Positions 37,383 to 45,820 of a stretch of 64,000 nucleotides of DNA are shown in pieces. The notes under the pieces were generated by a model that worked only from the letters and a program-made list of their open reading frames with translations, made no database searches and was not told where the DNA came from. This stretch comes from Bordetella sp. FB-8. Its GTDB lineage: Bacteria; Pseudomonadota; Gammaproteobacteria; Burkholderiales; Burkholderiaceae_B. How positions within the stretch are numbered: the stretch's first letter is position 1; every line of letters begins with the position of its first letter. Made by a program: the position numbers and the translations under genes. The stretch lies in NCBI RefSeq assembly GCF_000382185.1, contig NZ_KB907784.1:2992633-3056632 (forward strand). The letters run 5' to 3'.

Positions 37383-38198
37383 CTACTTGCCCAGCCACTT
37401 GCTGCTAATCTGCGCGTATTCGCCGCTGGCCTTTGCCAGATGCAGCCATTGATCGACGAAGCGCTTGAATACCTCGTCGCCGCTGGGCAGCATATAGCCC
37501 ATTTCGCCGTATTGCAGCGGCTTGGTCGGATTGACTGCGCACAGGCCGGGATGCAGCTTGCTCTGCACGATGGCCTCGGCGCCTTCGGTCACGAACACAT
37601 CGGCATGGCCTTTGAGGATTTCGTCGAATATAGTGAGATTGTCCTTGTTCTGGATGAGCTTGGCGTTGGGCAGCTTGGTCTTGGCAAAGGTCTCGTTGCT
37701 GCCGCCCGGGTTGTAGATGACGCGCACCATGGGCTTGTTGATTTGTGCGATGGTCTGGTATTTCTTGACGTTCTTGCACAGCGTGATGGGCGTCTTGCCG
37801 TTGACCATGTAGCCCTTGCTGAAATACACGTGCTCCTGGCGCGGCAGCGAGATCGAAATGCCACCCGCCGCGACGTCGCACTTGCCTGCGGCGAAGTCGG
37901 ACAGCAGATTGGCCCAGGTGGTCTTGACGAACTGCGGCTTGGCGCCCAGAGCGGCGGCCAGGGACCCCATCAGATCGATGTCCAGGCCTTCGAACTGTCC
38001 GGGGGAGGTCATGAAACTGAAAGGCTTGTAGTCGCCCGGTGTGCACACGCGCAGCACGTGGCTTTGCATGACCTTGTCCAGCGTGGATGTGGGTGCGGCG
38101 ACAGGCGCGGCGGCCGGGGCAGGCGCGGGCTGCGCCATGGCCGGCGACTGGGATAGCGCCAGGACGCTGGCGCAGGCAGCAAGGGCAAGGCGTTTCAT
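37383..38198 (-). CDS. Orphan periplasmic binding protein, cyclohexadienyl-dehydratase (PheC)-like
   Basis: 271 residues with a signal peptide (cleavage near AMAQ) and a proline/alanine-rich linker. SBP_bac_3 fold with segments RVCTPGDYKPFSF, QFEGLDIDLM and ICYNPGG-like RVIYNPGGSNETFA that closely recall periplasmic PheC (arogenate/prephenate dehydratase) of pseudomonads. It could be such an enzyme or a plain amino-acid binder; no permease or ATPase is adjacent. Confidence 0.8.
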   Translation of the reverse strand: MKRLALAACASVLALSQSPAMAQPAPAPAAAPVAAPTSTLDKVMQSHVLRVCTPGDYKPFSFMTSPGQFEGLDIDLMGSLAAALGAKPQFVKTTWANLLSDFAAGKCDVAAGGISISLPRQEHVYFSKGYMVNGKTPITLCKNVKKYQTIAQINKPMVRVIYNPGGSNETFAKTKLPNAKLIQNKDNLTIFDEILKGHADVFVTEGAEAIVQSKLHPGLCAVNPTKPLQYGEMGYMLPSGDEVFKRFVDQWLHLAKASGEYAQISSKWLGK

Positions 38199-38325
38199 GG
38201 CTTGAATTCCGTAGGGTGTAGGGGACTCGATGTTACGGTCTTGCCGCCTTCAAAAGTATCAGGGTCCTTACGGATAGGGGGCGTTGGCATCGGCGGGTTC
38301 GATCATGCCGTCTTTGCCGCGCGCC

Positions 38326-38352
38326 GTAGCCGGCGTAGCCGGCGTAGCCGGT
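38326..38352. repeat. Three tandem 9-bp repeats (GTAGCCGGC)
   Basis: Units at 38326-38334, 38335-38343 and 38344-38352; the last ends in T instead of C. They lie in the 538-base region 38199-38736, which holds no intact gene. Confidence 0.7.
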
Positions 38353-38405
38353 GAGCCTACGCAATCCGCAGCGTATGCGTCAGACCACAGCGGGTTTTTC
38401 AGGAT

Positions 38406-38685
38406 TCACCAAGCCAGGTTGAAGGCCTGCGGTTCGCAGCCGGCGGCCCGGCGACAGTTGTCCGTACCGCCATCGTTGCCGAAAAAGAACAGCCGCCACC
38501 GCGCCATTTCGTCCAGGTACAGGTCCGGCGAGATCCACATCTTGGCAAAGCCTCGATACCCCGTATGCGTTTTCCTGGGCGCTCAGCCGGGAAACGGCAG
38601 GCTGTATCGGCTGTGCGGGGAAAATTGCCTGCGCGCTGACGAGTACGGCAGGGTGAACGGGAGGAAGCCGCCTTGCCGACGCCAT
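38406..38685 (-). pseudogene. Decayed small secreted-type protein gene (frameshifted)
   Basis: On the minus strand the 3' part reads YRGFAKMWISPDLYLDEM, then RWRLFFFGNDGGTDNC, and ends at TGA 38408-38406. This aromatic-rich, well-behaved peptide looks like real coding sequence. The upstream part (to SRLSAQENAYG, from a possible ATG at 38685 with a signal-peptide-like stretch) is in another frame; one surplus G near 38565 would join them. I do not recognise the family. It may be a short secreted protein of about 90 residues, now broken. Confidence 0.42.
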
Positions 38686-38714
38686 CCAGAGCGATGGTGC
38701 AATAATGATGAAAA

Positions 38715-38733
38715 TATATCATGTTATGATATA
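38715..38733. promoter_or_regulatory. Operator-like palindrome overlapping the marR promoter/start
   Basis: TATATCAT and ATGATATA are perfect 8-bp arms around GTT, ending three bases before the ATG of the MarR gene. This size and symmetry are typical of MarR autoregulatory sites. A TATGAT hexamer (38725-38730) within it could be the -10 element. Confidence 0.65.
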
Positions 38734-38736
38734 AAA

Positions 38737-39174
38737 ATGAAATCGCCAGACCACTCGGCCCAAAACGAGTCGCCCGCTCCCATGCTGGACAAGCAGGACT
38801 TCGAGACCTTGTCCGATTTCCGCTATCACCTGCGCCGCTTCCTGCGCGTTTCCGAAGACCTGGTCCATGCCCAGGGCATCACGCCGCTGCAATATCTGCT
38901 GATGCTGCACATCAAGGGCTATCCCGGCCGTGACTGGGCCACCGTAGGCGAATTGGCGGTACGGCTGCAGGCCGCCCCGCACGGTACAGTGGCCCTGGTT
39001 TCGCGCTGCGAAGCGGCCGGCCTGGTGGTGCGGCGCCCGAGCGGCGCCGACGCGCGCCAGGTGCAAGTCCATCTGACTGGGCAGGGCGATCAACTCGTGG
39101 CGCGTCTTGCTGCGCAGCACCAGAGCGAGCTGTCCGCCTTCGGCCGCGCCTTCAAAACTCCCCGCGCCAAGTGA
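38737..39174 (+). CDS. MarR family transcriptional regulator
   Basis: 145 residues from ATG 38737. Winged helix-turn-helix with the recognition region VGELAVRLQAAPHGTVALVSRCEAAGL split over helices and the wing RRPSGADARQVQVHLT. No ribosome site precedes the ATG. The stop overlaps the chloride channel start (GTGA), so the regulator probably controls this two-gene unit through the palindrome just upstream. Confidence 0.9.
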   Translation: MKSPDHSAQNESPAPMLDKQDFETLSDFRYHLRRFLRVSEDLVHAQGITPLQYLLMLHIKGYPGRDWATVGELAVRLQAAPHGTVALVSRCEAAGLVVRRPSGADARQVQVHLTGQGDQLVARLAAQHQSELSAFGRAFKTPRAK

Positions 39175-40937
39175 AACCCATGAGTACCCTAGACGGTCGG
39201 CGCGACTTCGCGACCGACACCACCTTGTTCCGGATCATCGCAATAGCCTGCGTCATCGCCGTGTTGGCCACGGTGGCGGCAGCGTTGCTGCTGGACCTGA
39301 TCTACTTTTTCACCAACCTGTTCTTCTTTCAAACTTTCTCACTGGCCAATCACTCGCCGGCGCAGAACACGCTGGGGTGGAAGGTGATCATCGTCCCTGC
39401 CGTCGGCGGGCTGATCGTCGGTCTGATGGCGCGTTTCGGCTCGGACAAGATCCGCGGTCATGGTATTCCGGAAGCCATCGAGGCCATTCTGTTCTCCAGG
39501 AGCCGGGTGTCGTCCAGGGTGGCGGTGCTCAAGCCCCTGTCCTCGGGCATCGTCATCGGCAGCGGCGGGCCGTTCGGCGCCGAAGGCCCCATCATCATGA
39601 CGGGCGGAGCCATCGGCTCGTTGCTGGCCCAGTTCGTGAAGCTGACGTCAGCCGAACGCAAGACGCTGCTGGTGGCGGGGGCCGCGGCCGGCATGACGGC
39701 GGTTTTCGGTACACCGGTGGCGGCCTTGCTCCTGGCGGTCGAATTGCTGCTTTTCGAATGGCGGCCGCGCAGCATGCTGCCCGTGGCAGTGGCCTGCGCC
39801 GTGGCTGCCTTTCTGCGCGGCACGTTCATGGGCACCGGCCCGTTGTTTCCCGTGGATACAGCCCCTGTGACTTTGCCCGCGCTGATCTCCTGCATTTTGG
39901 CGGGCCTGCTGTGTGGCGTGATGGCGCGCTCGCTGTCTATGGCGCTTTACAAAGTCGAGGAAATGTTCGAGCACCTGCATGTGCACTGGATGTGGTGGCC
40001 GGCCATCGGCGGCCTGGCGGTGGGCCTGGGCGGCTACCTCCAGCCGCGCGCGCTGGGAGTGGGCTACGATGTTATCGGCGATTTGCTGCACAATCATCTG
40101 GCCATAGGCGTGGTGCTGGCGATCTTGATCGTCAAGGCCATCATCTGGGTGGTGGCGTTGGGTTCGGGCACGTCGGGTGGGGTGCTGGCTCCCCTTCTGA
40201 TGCTGGGCGCGGGCCTGGGCGTGGTGCTCGGCCCGGTTCTGCCGGGCGCAGACTCGGGCCTGTGGCCGCTGGTCTGCATGGCTGCCACGCTGTCCGGCGT
40301 GCTGGGCGCGCCGCTCACCGCTATCGTTTTCGCCTTCGGCCTGACGCACAGCGCCAATGCTTTCCTGCCGGTCATGCTGGCCTCGATCGTGTCGTATGGC
40401 TTTGTCGTTCTGACCATGCCGCGTTCGATCCTGACCGAGAAAATTGCGCGTCGAGGCTTTCATATCTATCGCGAATACACGGTCGATCCGCTCGAGCGTC
40501 ATTGCGTGCGGGAGGTCATGACGCGGCAGGTACGGACCATCCAAGCGACGGATTCGGTGGCCCAGGTGCTGCAGGACCATTTCGGCCCCTTGCAGAATCA
40601 TCGCGCTTTTCCCGTGGTGCGCGACGGCATTCTGGTTGGCATGCTCGACCGCGAGGCGCTCCTGGCTGGGCAGGCCAACAATGTGGCCACGATCGCCGAA
40701 CTGTTCGGAGCCCATGTCCCGCTGGTGGCCTTGCCGGACGAAACTTGTCGCATCGTCGCTACGCGTCTGGCTGTACACGCAGTGGAGCGCCTGCCGGTGG
40801 TGCAGGACGCGCAATCGCGCCGGCTGATAGGCCTGGTTGCGCGCAGTGATCTGATCAAGCCGTCGTTGCAGCTATTTGACGAAGAGTTCCATCGCGAACG
40901 CCTGCGCAAGGGAATGTTTTCCACATCGTCGAGGTAA
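39171..40937 (+). CDS. CLC-type chloride channel/antiporter with CBS domains
   Basis: 588 residues from GTG 39171 (overlapping the marR stop) or 585 from ATG 39180. CLC motifs: GHGIPE (96-101), GPFGAEGP with the gating Glu138, and the FEWRPR segment with Glu196 at the position of the internal proton glutamate of exchangers, so Cl-/H+ antiport is plausible. The GSGTSGG loop follows. Two CBS domains (about 445-570) form the cytoplasmic tail, possibly nucleotide-regulated. Confidence 0.92.
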   Translation: MKPMSTLDGRRDFATDTTLFRIIAIACVIAVLATVAAALLLDLIYFFTNLFFFQTFSLANHSPAQNTLGWKVIIVPAVGGLIVGLMARFGSDKIRGHGIPEAIEAILFSRSRVSSRVAVLKPLSSGIVIGSGGPFGAEGPIIMTGGAIGSLLAQFVKLTSAERKTLLVAGAAAGMTAVFGTPVAALLLAVELLLFEWRPRSMLPVAVACAVAAFLRGTFMGTGPLFPVDTAPVTLPALISCILAGLLCGVMARSLSMALYKVEEMFEHLHVHWMWWPAIGGLAVGLGGYLQPRALGVGYDVIGDLLHNHLAIGVVLAILIVKAIIWVVALGSGTSGGVLAPLLMLGAGLGVVLGPVLPGADSGLWPLVCMAATLSGVLGAPLTAIVFAFGLTHSANAFLPVMLASIVSYGFVVLTMPRSILTEKIARRGFHIYREYTVDPLERHCVREVMTRQVRTIQATDSVAQVLQDHFGPLQNHRAFPVVRDGILVGMLDREALLAGQANNVATIAELFGAHVPLVALPDETCRIVATRLAVHAVERLPVVQDAQSRRLIGLVARSDLIKPSLQLFDEEFHRERLRKGMFSTSSR

Positions 40938-40952
40938 CCGGCCAGACCAATG

Positions 40953-40984
40953 AAAAAGCGATGCCCGCAGGCATCGCTTTTTTT
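40953..40984. terminator. Bidirectional rho-independent terminator
   Basis: 13-bp perfect stem (40953-40965; 40970-40982) with loop CGCA, T tract on the right and A tract on the left, serving both the chloride channel gene and the converging small gene. Confidence 0.93.
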
Positions 40985-41005
40985 GTATTGGCAGGCTGGG
41001 GGAAA

Positions 41006-41203
41006 TCAGGCGTAGGTGTTGACCTGCGTACCCAGAGTGCCCGAAGTCGCCACCTGTGGCGCAACGGATTGCATAAGTTGGTTGATCTCGTCGGTCGCCG
41101 TATTCAGGCTCTTGCGCAGCATGAGCGTACCCACTGCCTCGCTCGTGCTGGACGACTGCATGTTCAAGGCCGTATTGACCATGGCGCTGGCGGAAATATC
41201 CAT
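41006..41203 (-). CDS. Small YjfB-like putative motility protein
   Basis: 65 residues with a perfect AAGGAGG site before ATG 41203. The composition (MDISASAMVN start, NMQSSSTSEAVGTLMLRKSL, a C-terminal short helix) fits the small YjfB family labelled putative motility proteins. No signal peptide. It stands alone, ends at the shared terminator, and has no flagellar genes beside it. Function uncertain. Confidence 0.75.
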   Translation of the reverse strand: MDISASAMVNTALNMQSSSTSEAVGTLMLRKSLNTATDEINQLMQSVAPQVATSGTLGTQVNTYA

Positions 41204-41285
41204 GCGGGTTCCTCCTTCGATGCGTATTGACTGAAACTATCATAGCCGCGCCGGCGGCCGAGGTATGTAACAGCTGGTCGATTGG

Positions 41286-41306
41286 GCGCATTCTTTGCGC
41301 TTTTTT
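41286..41306 (+). terminator. Small hairpin plus six T, rightward
   Basis: GCGCA (41286-41290) and TGCGC (41296-41300) with a five-base loop, then T6. It is oriented rightward although both flanking genes are leftward, so it could only stop antisense transcription. Confidence 0.3.
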
Positions 41307-41310
41307 GCAG

Positions 41311-42219
41311 TTATTGCGTCCCCGACTTCGCTTCCGAAAACAGGAAGCGCATGGCCGGGTTCATGGGCAAGTGCAAATCGACGCCCAGGCCGGGTAGCGG
41401 AGTATCGAACCAGCGGTCGTAGATGGCCTGCATGTCCGGGCCGGCGTAGATCCGGCGCATGGCCGCGTCGACGGCATGGGCGAACGTCGGATCACCGCGG
41501 CGGATCATGAATCCATAGCGCAGGGGCGGCGCCAGTGTGTCGCGGGAAATTGCATAGCGTTCCGGCTGCCCCGAGGCGTCGATCATCATGCGCAGTAGCA
41601 CGTCGTCCATGGGAAAGGCGCTGACCCTGCCCTGTGTGAGCAGATCGAATGCCGCCTGATTGGTCGAGACGATGAAGATGGACAGGTTGAGCCGGTTCTG
41701 GCGATTGAGCCGGGCGATGTCGCTCACGTTGCTTGTGCCTCTTACGGCGGCCACGCTCTTGCCATGCAGGTCCTCGATCGTTCGCAGCGAATCGGCCGCC
41801 AGCGATGCATAGCGCGACTGGGTAATGAAATGGCTGGGGGCGAAGGCCACAGTGGCGAGCCGTTGCGCAGTGATCGTGCTGGTGCCGCACTCGATGTCGA
41901 CTGCGCCATTTTTGACCTCGTCGATGCGGTCGCCGTAGGAAAGTTGGTCGTATTGAACCGTGAGCTTGGGCAGGGCGAGTTGGGCGCGCAAGACATCGGC
42001 CAGCCGATTGCACAATTCGATCGAATAGCCCGTCACCTTGCCGTTTGCGTCGATATAGTCGAACGGCGGTTCGTGGCCGTCGTAGCCGATGCGCAGCACC
42101 TGCGTGCGGCGTATGCGATCCAGGGTGGAGAGGGCGGGCTGGGCCAGGGCCGTGCCGCAGGCCAACAGCGCGGCCATCAGGCCCAGGTAATGGCATTTTC
42201 TAAACGCAGGCGGGCGCAT
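41311..42219 (-). CDS. Amino-acid-type periplasmic binding protein (GltI-like), first of pair
   Basis: 302 residues from ATG 42219, behind GGAAG; a long upstream extension of the frame is rejected because the signal peptide (cleavage near ALAQ) begins here. SBP_bac_3 signatures: GYDGHEPPFDYID, GYSIELCNRLAD and GTSTITAQRL. Last gene of a leftward set after a diguanylate cyclase and another binding protein, with 14 bases between. No permease or ATPase is present. Confidence 0.9.
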   Translation of the reverse strand: MRPPAFRKCHYLGLMAALLACGTALAQPALSTLDRIRRTQVLRIGYDGHEPPFDYIDANGKVTGYSIELCNRLADVLRAQLALPKLTVQYDQLSYGDRIDEVKNGAVDIECGTSTITAQRLATVAFAPSHFITQSRYASLAADSLRTIEDLHGKSVAAVRGTSNVSDIARLNRQNRLNLSIFIVSTNQAAFDLLTQGRVSAFPMDDVLLRMMIDASGQPERYAISRDTLAPPLRYGFMIRRGDPTFAHAVDAAMRRIYAGPDMQAIYDRWFDTPLPGLGVDLHLPMNPAMRFLFSEAKSGTQ

Positions 42220-42233
42220 GGTGTGGCTTCCAG

Positions 42234-43187
42234 TCAGTTCAGGTACTCGTGCGGCGCGGCGATCCAGTCGCGCAGTGTGGAAGACATGGGAAGATTCAGG
42301 CTGCGGCCATAGGGCGGAATCGGCTGTATGAACCACTTCTTGTAAAGGCGGTCGATTTCATGGCCGGCGAACAGCCTGCTCAATGCCTGATCGACTGCGC
42401 TCTTGAAGGCGATGTCGCCGGCCGGCATGACTATGCCGTAAGGTTCGGGCGCGCTGAACGTCTCCTGCGAGATGACGTAGTCGTCGGGATCGCTGGAACT
42501 GGCGACCAGGCCGGCCAGGATGCTGTGGTCCATGACGAAGGCCGAGGCCTGGCCGGTTTCGACCATGCGGAAAGCCGCGCCGTGTGTGCGGCGCAGCGCC
42601 ACGAGAATATGCAAATCGCGCGCTTTGTTGACGCTGTTGAGCTGATCCAGGTCGCTCGTGCCCGAGGTGGCCGCGACCGTGTGTCCGGCCAGATCGGCAA
42701 TGGTGTTGATCGCGGCGTTCTTTTTGGTGACGAAATTCGTCGTCGTGAAGAAGTAAGGGTAGGAAAACTCGGCCTGCTTGCGGCGCGCGGGGGTATTGGT
42801 GGTCGTGGCGCATTCCATGTCGATGCTGCCGTTGTTGACCAGGATGAAACGGGTCGCCGTGTCGACCGCTTTGTAATCGATCTCGACATGACCTAGATCG
42901 CGTCGCTTGGCCATGTCCTTGACTATTTCCTTGCAGATGTCGATGGTATAGCCCATGACCTGGCCGTTGACCGAGAAAGAAAACGGTGGCCCGCTGTGGC
43001 GGTAGCCGATGACGATGCGGTGCGTGCGGGCGATCTTGGCCAGGGTGTCCGCCGCCCACGCCGGCAAAGTCGGCGCGGCCCACAGCGCGGCAGCGCATGC
43101 TAGGACCAGCCAGCGCCGCAAGCAAGACAGGCCGGCGCGAGGCCTCAGGGGCAGGGTGCGTACGATGTGCATGATCGCGCTGGACAT
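42234..43187 (-). CDS. Amino-acid-type periplasmic binding protein (GltI-like), second of pair
   Basis: 317 residues from ATG 43187; a Met five codons on is possible. Signal peptide with cleavage near AWAA. SBP_bac_3 signatures GYRHSGPPFSFSV, GYTIDICKEIVKDM and ECATTTNTPARR, homologous to its neighbour. It begins seven bases after the diguanylate cyclase stop. It looks like a glutamate/aspartate-class binder, but the ligand cannot be read from sequence. Confidence 0.9.
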   Translation of the reverse strand: MSSAIMHIVRTLPLRPRAGLSCLRRWLVLACAAALWAAPTLPAWAADTLAKIARTHRIVIGYRHSGPPFSFSVNGQVMGYTIDICKEIVKDMAKRRDLGHVEIDYKAVDTATRFILVNNGSIDMECATTTNTPARRKQAEFSYPYFFTTTNFVTKKNAAINTIADLAGHTVAATSGTSDLDQLNSVNKARDLHILVALRRTHGAAFRMVETGQASAFVMDHSILAGLVASSSDPDDYVISQETFSAPEPYGIVMPAGDIAFKSAVDQALSRLFAGHEIDRLYKKWFIQPIPPYGRSLNLPMSSTLRDWIAAPHEYLN

Positions 43188-43194
43188 GATGGAC

Positions 43195-44670
43195 TCAATG
43201 CGTGGAGGTGCCGATCCACCCTTCGCCGGGTGCGCGAGGCTCATGGAAGAGATAGCGGCCGCGTCCGGCGTTCTTGGCTGCGTACAGCGCCGCATCGGCG
43301 TGCTTGAGCAGATCGTGGGCAGTGTCGCCGTCGTCGGGGGCCAGCGCGACGCCTATGCTCGTGCCGATAGTCAGCGCCACGCCGTTGATCAGGAAGGGGC
43401 GCTGTAGCGCTTCGAGGATGCGCTCGGCCAGCTTGCTGGCTTCCTGCTTCGCGTCGCGCATGACGGTCTGCACCACGACGAACTCATCGCCGCCCAGCCT
43501 TACAGCAAGATCTTCGGAGCCGAGCAGCAGATTCAGGCGATCGCCGACGGCTACGAGCAGCGCGTCGCCCGCGGCGTGGCCATGGCTGTCGTTGACCGGC
43601 TTGAAACGATCCAGGTCGAACAGCATCAGGTTGAAGCGGTCGCCCGAGGGCAGCGCTGCGATCATGCGCGTCAGCACGCGGTTGAGAAAGGCGCGGTTGG
43701 GCAGGCCCGTCAGCGCGTCGTGATGCGCCATGTGTTCCAGTCGTACGGCGGTTTCCCTGATGGACAGCAACTGCTCGCGTTCGACTGCAGCTTTGCGCAG
43801 CGTCTCGATGGCGTCGGCGAGCTGGCCGATTTCATCCGGCCTGCCCTGGTGCGGCGTGACGGTCTGGATATCGCCCTGCGCCATGCCGATGAGCGAGCGG
43901 ATCAGCGTCGGTACGGGGCCGAACAGGCGACGCAGGAGCCAGATAATAGCCAATGTGGCAGCCAGCAGCACGATCAGCAGCACCAGCAAGGCATTGTGGA
44001 TGAGGGTGTTGCGCGTGCGGTAGAGCTGCTCTCGCGTGCCGATACTCGAAATCAGGGCGCCAGTCTGCTTGCCCAGCCGCGTTGCGATGGGAATGGCGTT
44101 GACGAAGTATTCATGGCCGTTGATGCGGGCAAATCCAGTGTAGGGTTCTCTGAGGTTCTGTAGTTTGGACGAAACCTGCTTCCTGTCGAATTCCGACGAA
44201 CCTGCGTCGGCGCTGACCAGGGTATAGCCCGGGGTCTTGTCCGGCTGGTAGTGGAGCAGCCATACATTGTTCAGGGTTTGCGCCGACGCCAGCGCCAGGA
44301 CGTCGACAGGGCTGAATCCCGTTTGCAGGATGGAGTCTTCGTCGCCCAGTGGCGTATCCGAAACGATGCGGGTGACCCGCCCGCTCGGATCGTTCTGCAC
44401 CGTGACGAAGGTGTAGATGCCACGTATGGCGGTGGTGGAGATCTGGGTGTCGATGGTGGCCTGGTTCCACCATTGGTCGCGCGAAATGCGCTCGACCACG
44501 ATGAAACCGATGCTCGCGCCTATACCGTAGGCCAGCATTACGGCGCCCAGCAGGAACAGCACTGTCTTGCCCAGAAGCGACTGGCGCCAGCGCGGTGCGG
44601 CGCCGTTTGCTGGCAAGCTGGGCTGCGCAGGCGGCGGCGATGCTTGCGGGTTGGGCCGGAATTGCTCCAT
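43195..44670 (-). CDS. Membrane diguanylate cyclase with periplasmic sensor domain
   Basis: 491 residues from ATG 44670. Proline-rich cytoplasmic N-terminus, membrane segment (33-58), periplasmic domain (about 60-223), membrane segment (226-249), HAMP (about 250-300), GGDEF domain (315-475). The active-site motif is intact (RLGGDEF, 391-397). The inhibitory RxxD site is replaced by GSED (384-387), suggesting loss of product inhibition. It leads directly into two periplasmic binding-protein genes, implying ligand-loaded binding proteins could dock on its periplasmic domain. It lies 37 bases after maf. Confidence 0.93.
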   Translation of the reverse strand: MEQFRPNPQASPPPAQPSLPANGAAPRWRQSLLGKTVLFLLGAVMLAYGIGASIGFIVVERISRDQWWNQATIDTQISTTAIRGIYTFVTVQNDPSGRVTRIVSDTPLGDEDSILQTGFSPVDVLALASAQTLNNVWLLHYQPDKTPGYTLVSADAGSSEFDRKQVSSKLQNLREPYTGFARINGHEYFVNAIPIATRLGKQTGALISSIGTREQLYRTRNTLIHNALLVLLIVLLAATLAIIWLLRRLFGPVPTLIRSLIGMAQGDIQTVTPHQGRPDEIGQLADAIETLRKAAVEREQLLSIRETAVRLEHMAHHDALTGLPNRAFLNRVLTRMIAALPSGDRFNLMLFDLDRFKPVNDSHGHAAGDALLVAVGDRLNLLLGSEDLAVRLGGDEFVVVQTVMRDAKQEASKLAERILEALQRPFLINGVALTIGTSIGVALAPDDGDTAHDLLKHADAALYAAKNAGRGRYLFHEPRAPGEGWIGTSTH

Positions 44671-44707
44671 AGCGTTGAGGTTATTACAAATCGACCGACC
44701 CGGCACC

Positions 44708-45316
44708 TTATGGCAGATCGATGCCGCCCCGGGCAAGCAATTGGGCTGTCTCGTACAAAGGCAGGCCCATCACCCCGCTGTAGCTGCCCGTGATGCGCTC
44801 GATGAAAATACCGGCCACGCCCTGGATACCGTAGGCGCCAGCCTTGCCATAGGGTTCTCCGCTGTCGCAGTAGCGTTCCCGCTCCAAGGCGGTCGTGGCA
44901 CGCAGGGCGACCTGGGTGACGCAGACCGCTTCGAACAGGTGTCCGGGCGTGGCCAGGGCGACGGCGGTGCGGACTTCGTGCGTGGTGCCCGACAGGGACC
45001 GCAGTATGCGCAGGGCGTCGGCTCGGTCGACCGGTTTGCCCAGTACGGCGCCATCGAGAATGACGGTGGTGTCGGCCGCGAGCACCGGCAGGACGTCAAG
45101 CGACTGGCGCATCATCCATGCTTGGCCGCGTTGGGCTTTTTCGCGGGCGGTGCGCAGCACGTAGTCGGCGGGACTTTCGCCGGGCAGTTGCGGTTCGTCT
45201 TCGCCCGCAGGAGCCGGTGTATGCAGGACTTGATGCATCAGGCCGATCTGCAGCAGCAGCTCCCGACGGCGTGGGCTGGCCGAGGCTAGATAGAGGCGGG
45301 GGGCGGGGGGATTCAT
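44708..45316 (-). CDS. maf: Maf-like nucleoside triphosphate pyrophosphatase
   Basis: 202 residues from ATG 45316. Signatures: [12 protein letters not shown] at the N-terminus, the ADTTVILDG motif and the C-terminal [24 protein letters not shown] region, all typical of Maf/YhdE enzymes that hydrolyse dTTP, UTP or modified nucleotides. The start overlaps the rlmH stop by four bases. Confidence 0.94.
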   Translation of the reverse strand: MNPPAPRLYLASASPRRRELLLQIGLMHQVLHTPAPAGEDEPQLPGESPADYVLRTAREKAQRGQAWMMRQSLDVLPVLAADTTVILDGAVLGKPVDRADALRILRSLSGTTHEVRTAVALATPGHLFEAVCVTQVALRATTALERERYCDSGEPYGKAGAYGIQGVAGIFIERITGSYSGVMGLPLYETAQLLARGGIDLP

Positions 45317-45783
45317 GCTCGATGATAGGGGTGATGGGTCATGATGGCCCAGGCGCGGTAGAGCTGTTCGGCCAGGAGCACGCGCACCATGGGATGCGGC
45401 AGCGTCAGCGAGGACAGGCGCAGCATGCCGTCGCACGAGGTTTTCAGCGCAGCGTCAAGGCCGTCGGGGCCGCCTACGAGAAAGGCCACGTCGCGGCCGT
45501 CCGAGCGCCATTGTTCCAGTTGTTTGGACAGCGCCATGGTGGTGAGATCCCGGCCCCGTTCGTCCAGCGCGAGCCGCAGGGCGTTGGCGGGCAGGGCGGC
45601 TTCGATCCGCCGGGCTTCGGCGGTCATCATCTGGGCGGGGGTTTTCCCCGAGGTGCGAGGTTCGGGTTTGATTTCGCGCAATTCCAGGGCGCAGTCGGCC
45701 GGAAGGCGTTTGGCGTAGTCGTCCCAGGCGGTCTGCACCCATTCGGGCATGCGGTTGCCCACGGCGAGGATGATGAGCTTCAT
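45313..45783 (-). CDS. rlmH: 23S rRNA pseudouridine-1915 N3-methyltransferase
   Basis: 156 residues, the standard RlmH length, with SPOUT motifs [22 protein letters not shown] and the [24 protein letters not shown]-terminus (in parts). It methylates the pseudouridine of helix 69 in 23S rRNA using S-adenosylmethionine. It is separated from rsfS by 206 bases that hold a large palindrome. Confidence 0.96.
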   Translation of the reverse strand: MKLIILAVGNRMPEWVQTAWDDYAKRLPADCALELREIKPEPRTSGKTPAQMMTAEARRIEAALPANALRLALDERGRDLTTMALSKQLEQWRSDGRDVAFLVGGPDGLDAALKTSCDGMLRLSSLTLPHPMVRVLLAEQLYRAWAIMTHHPYHRA

Positions 45784-45820
45784 GGGCTTTCTGTGCAGGT
45801 GATCGCAGGGTTCTTAAAAC

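Noticed and set aside
43301..43400. Loss of diguanylate cyclase activity because the RxxD site is missing
   Set aside because: RxxD is an inhibitory site, not catalytic; the GGDEF motif itself is intact, so activity is expected.
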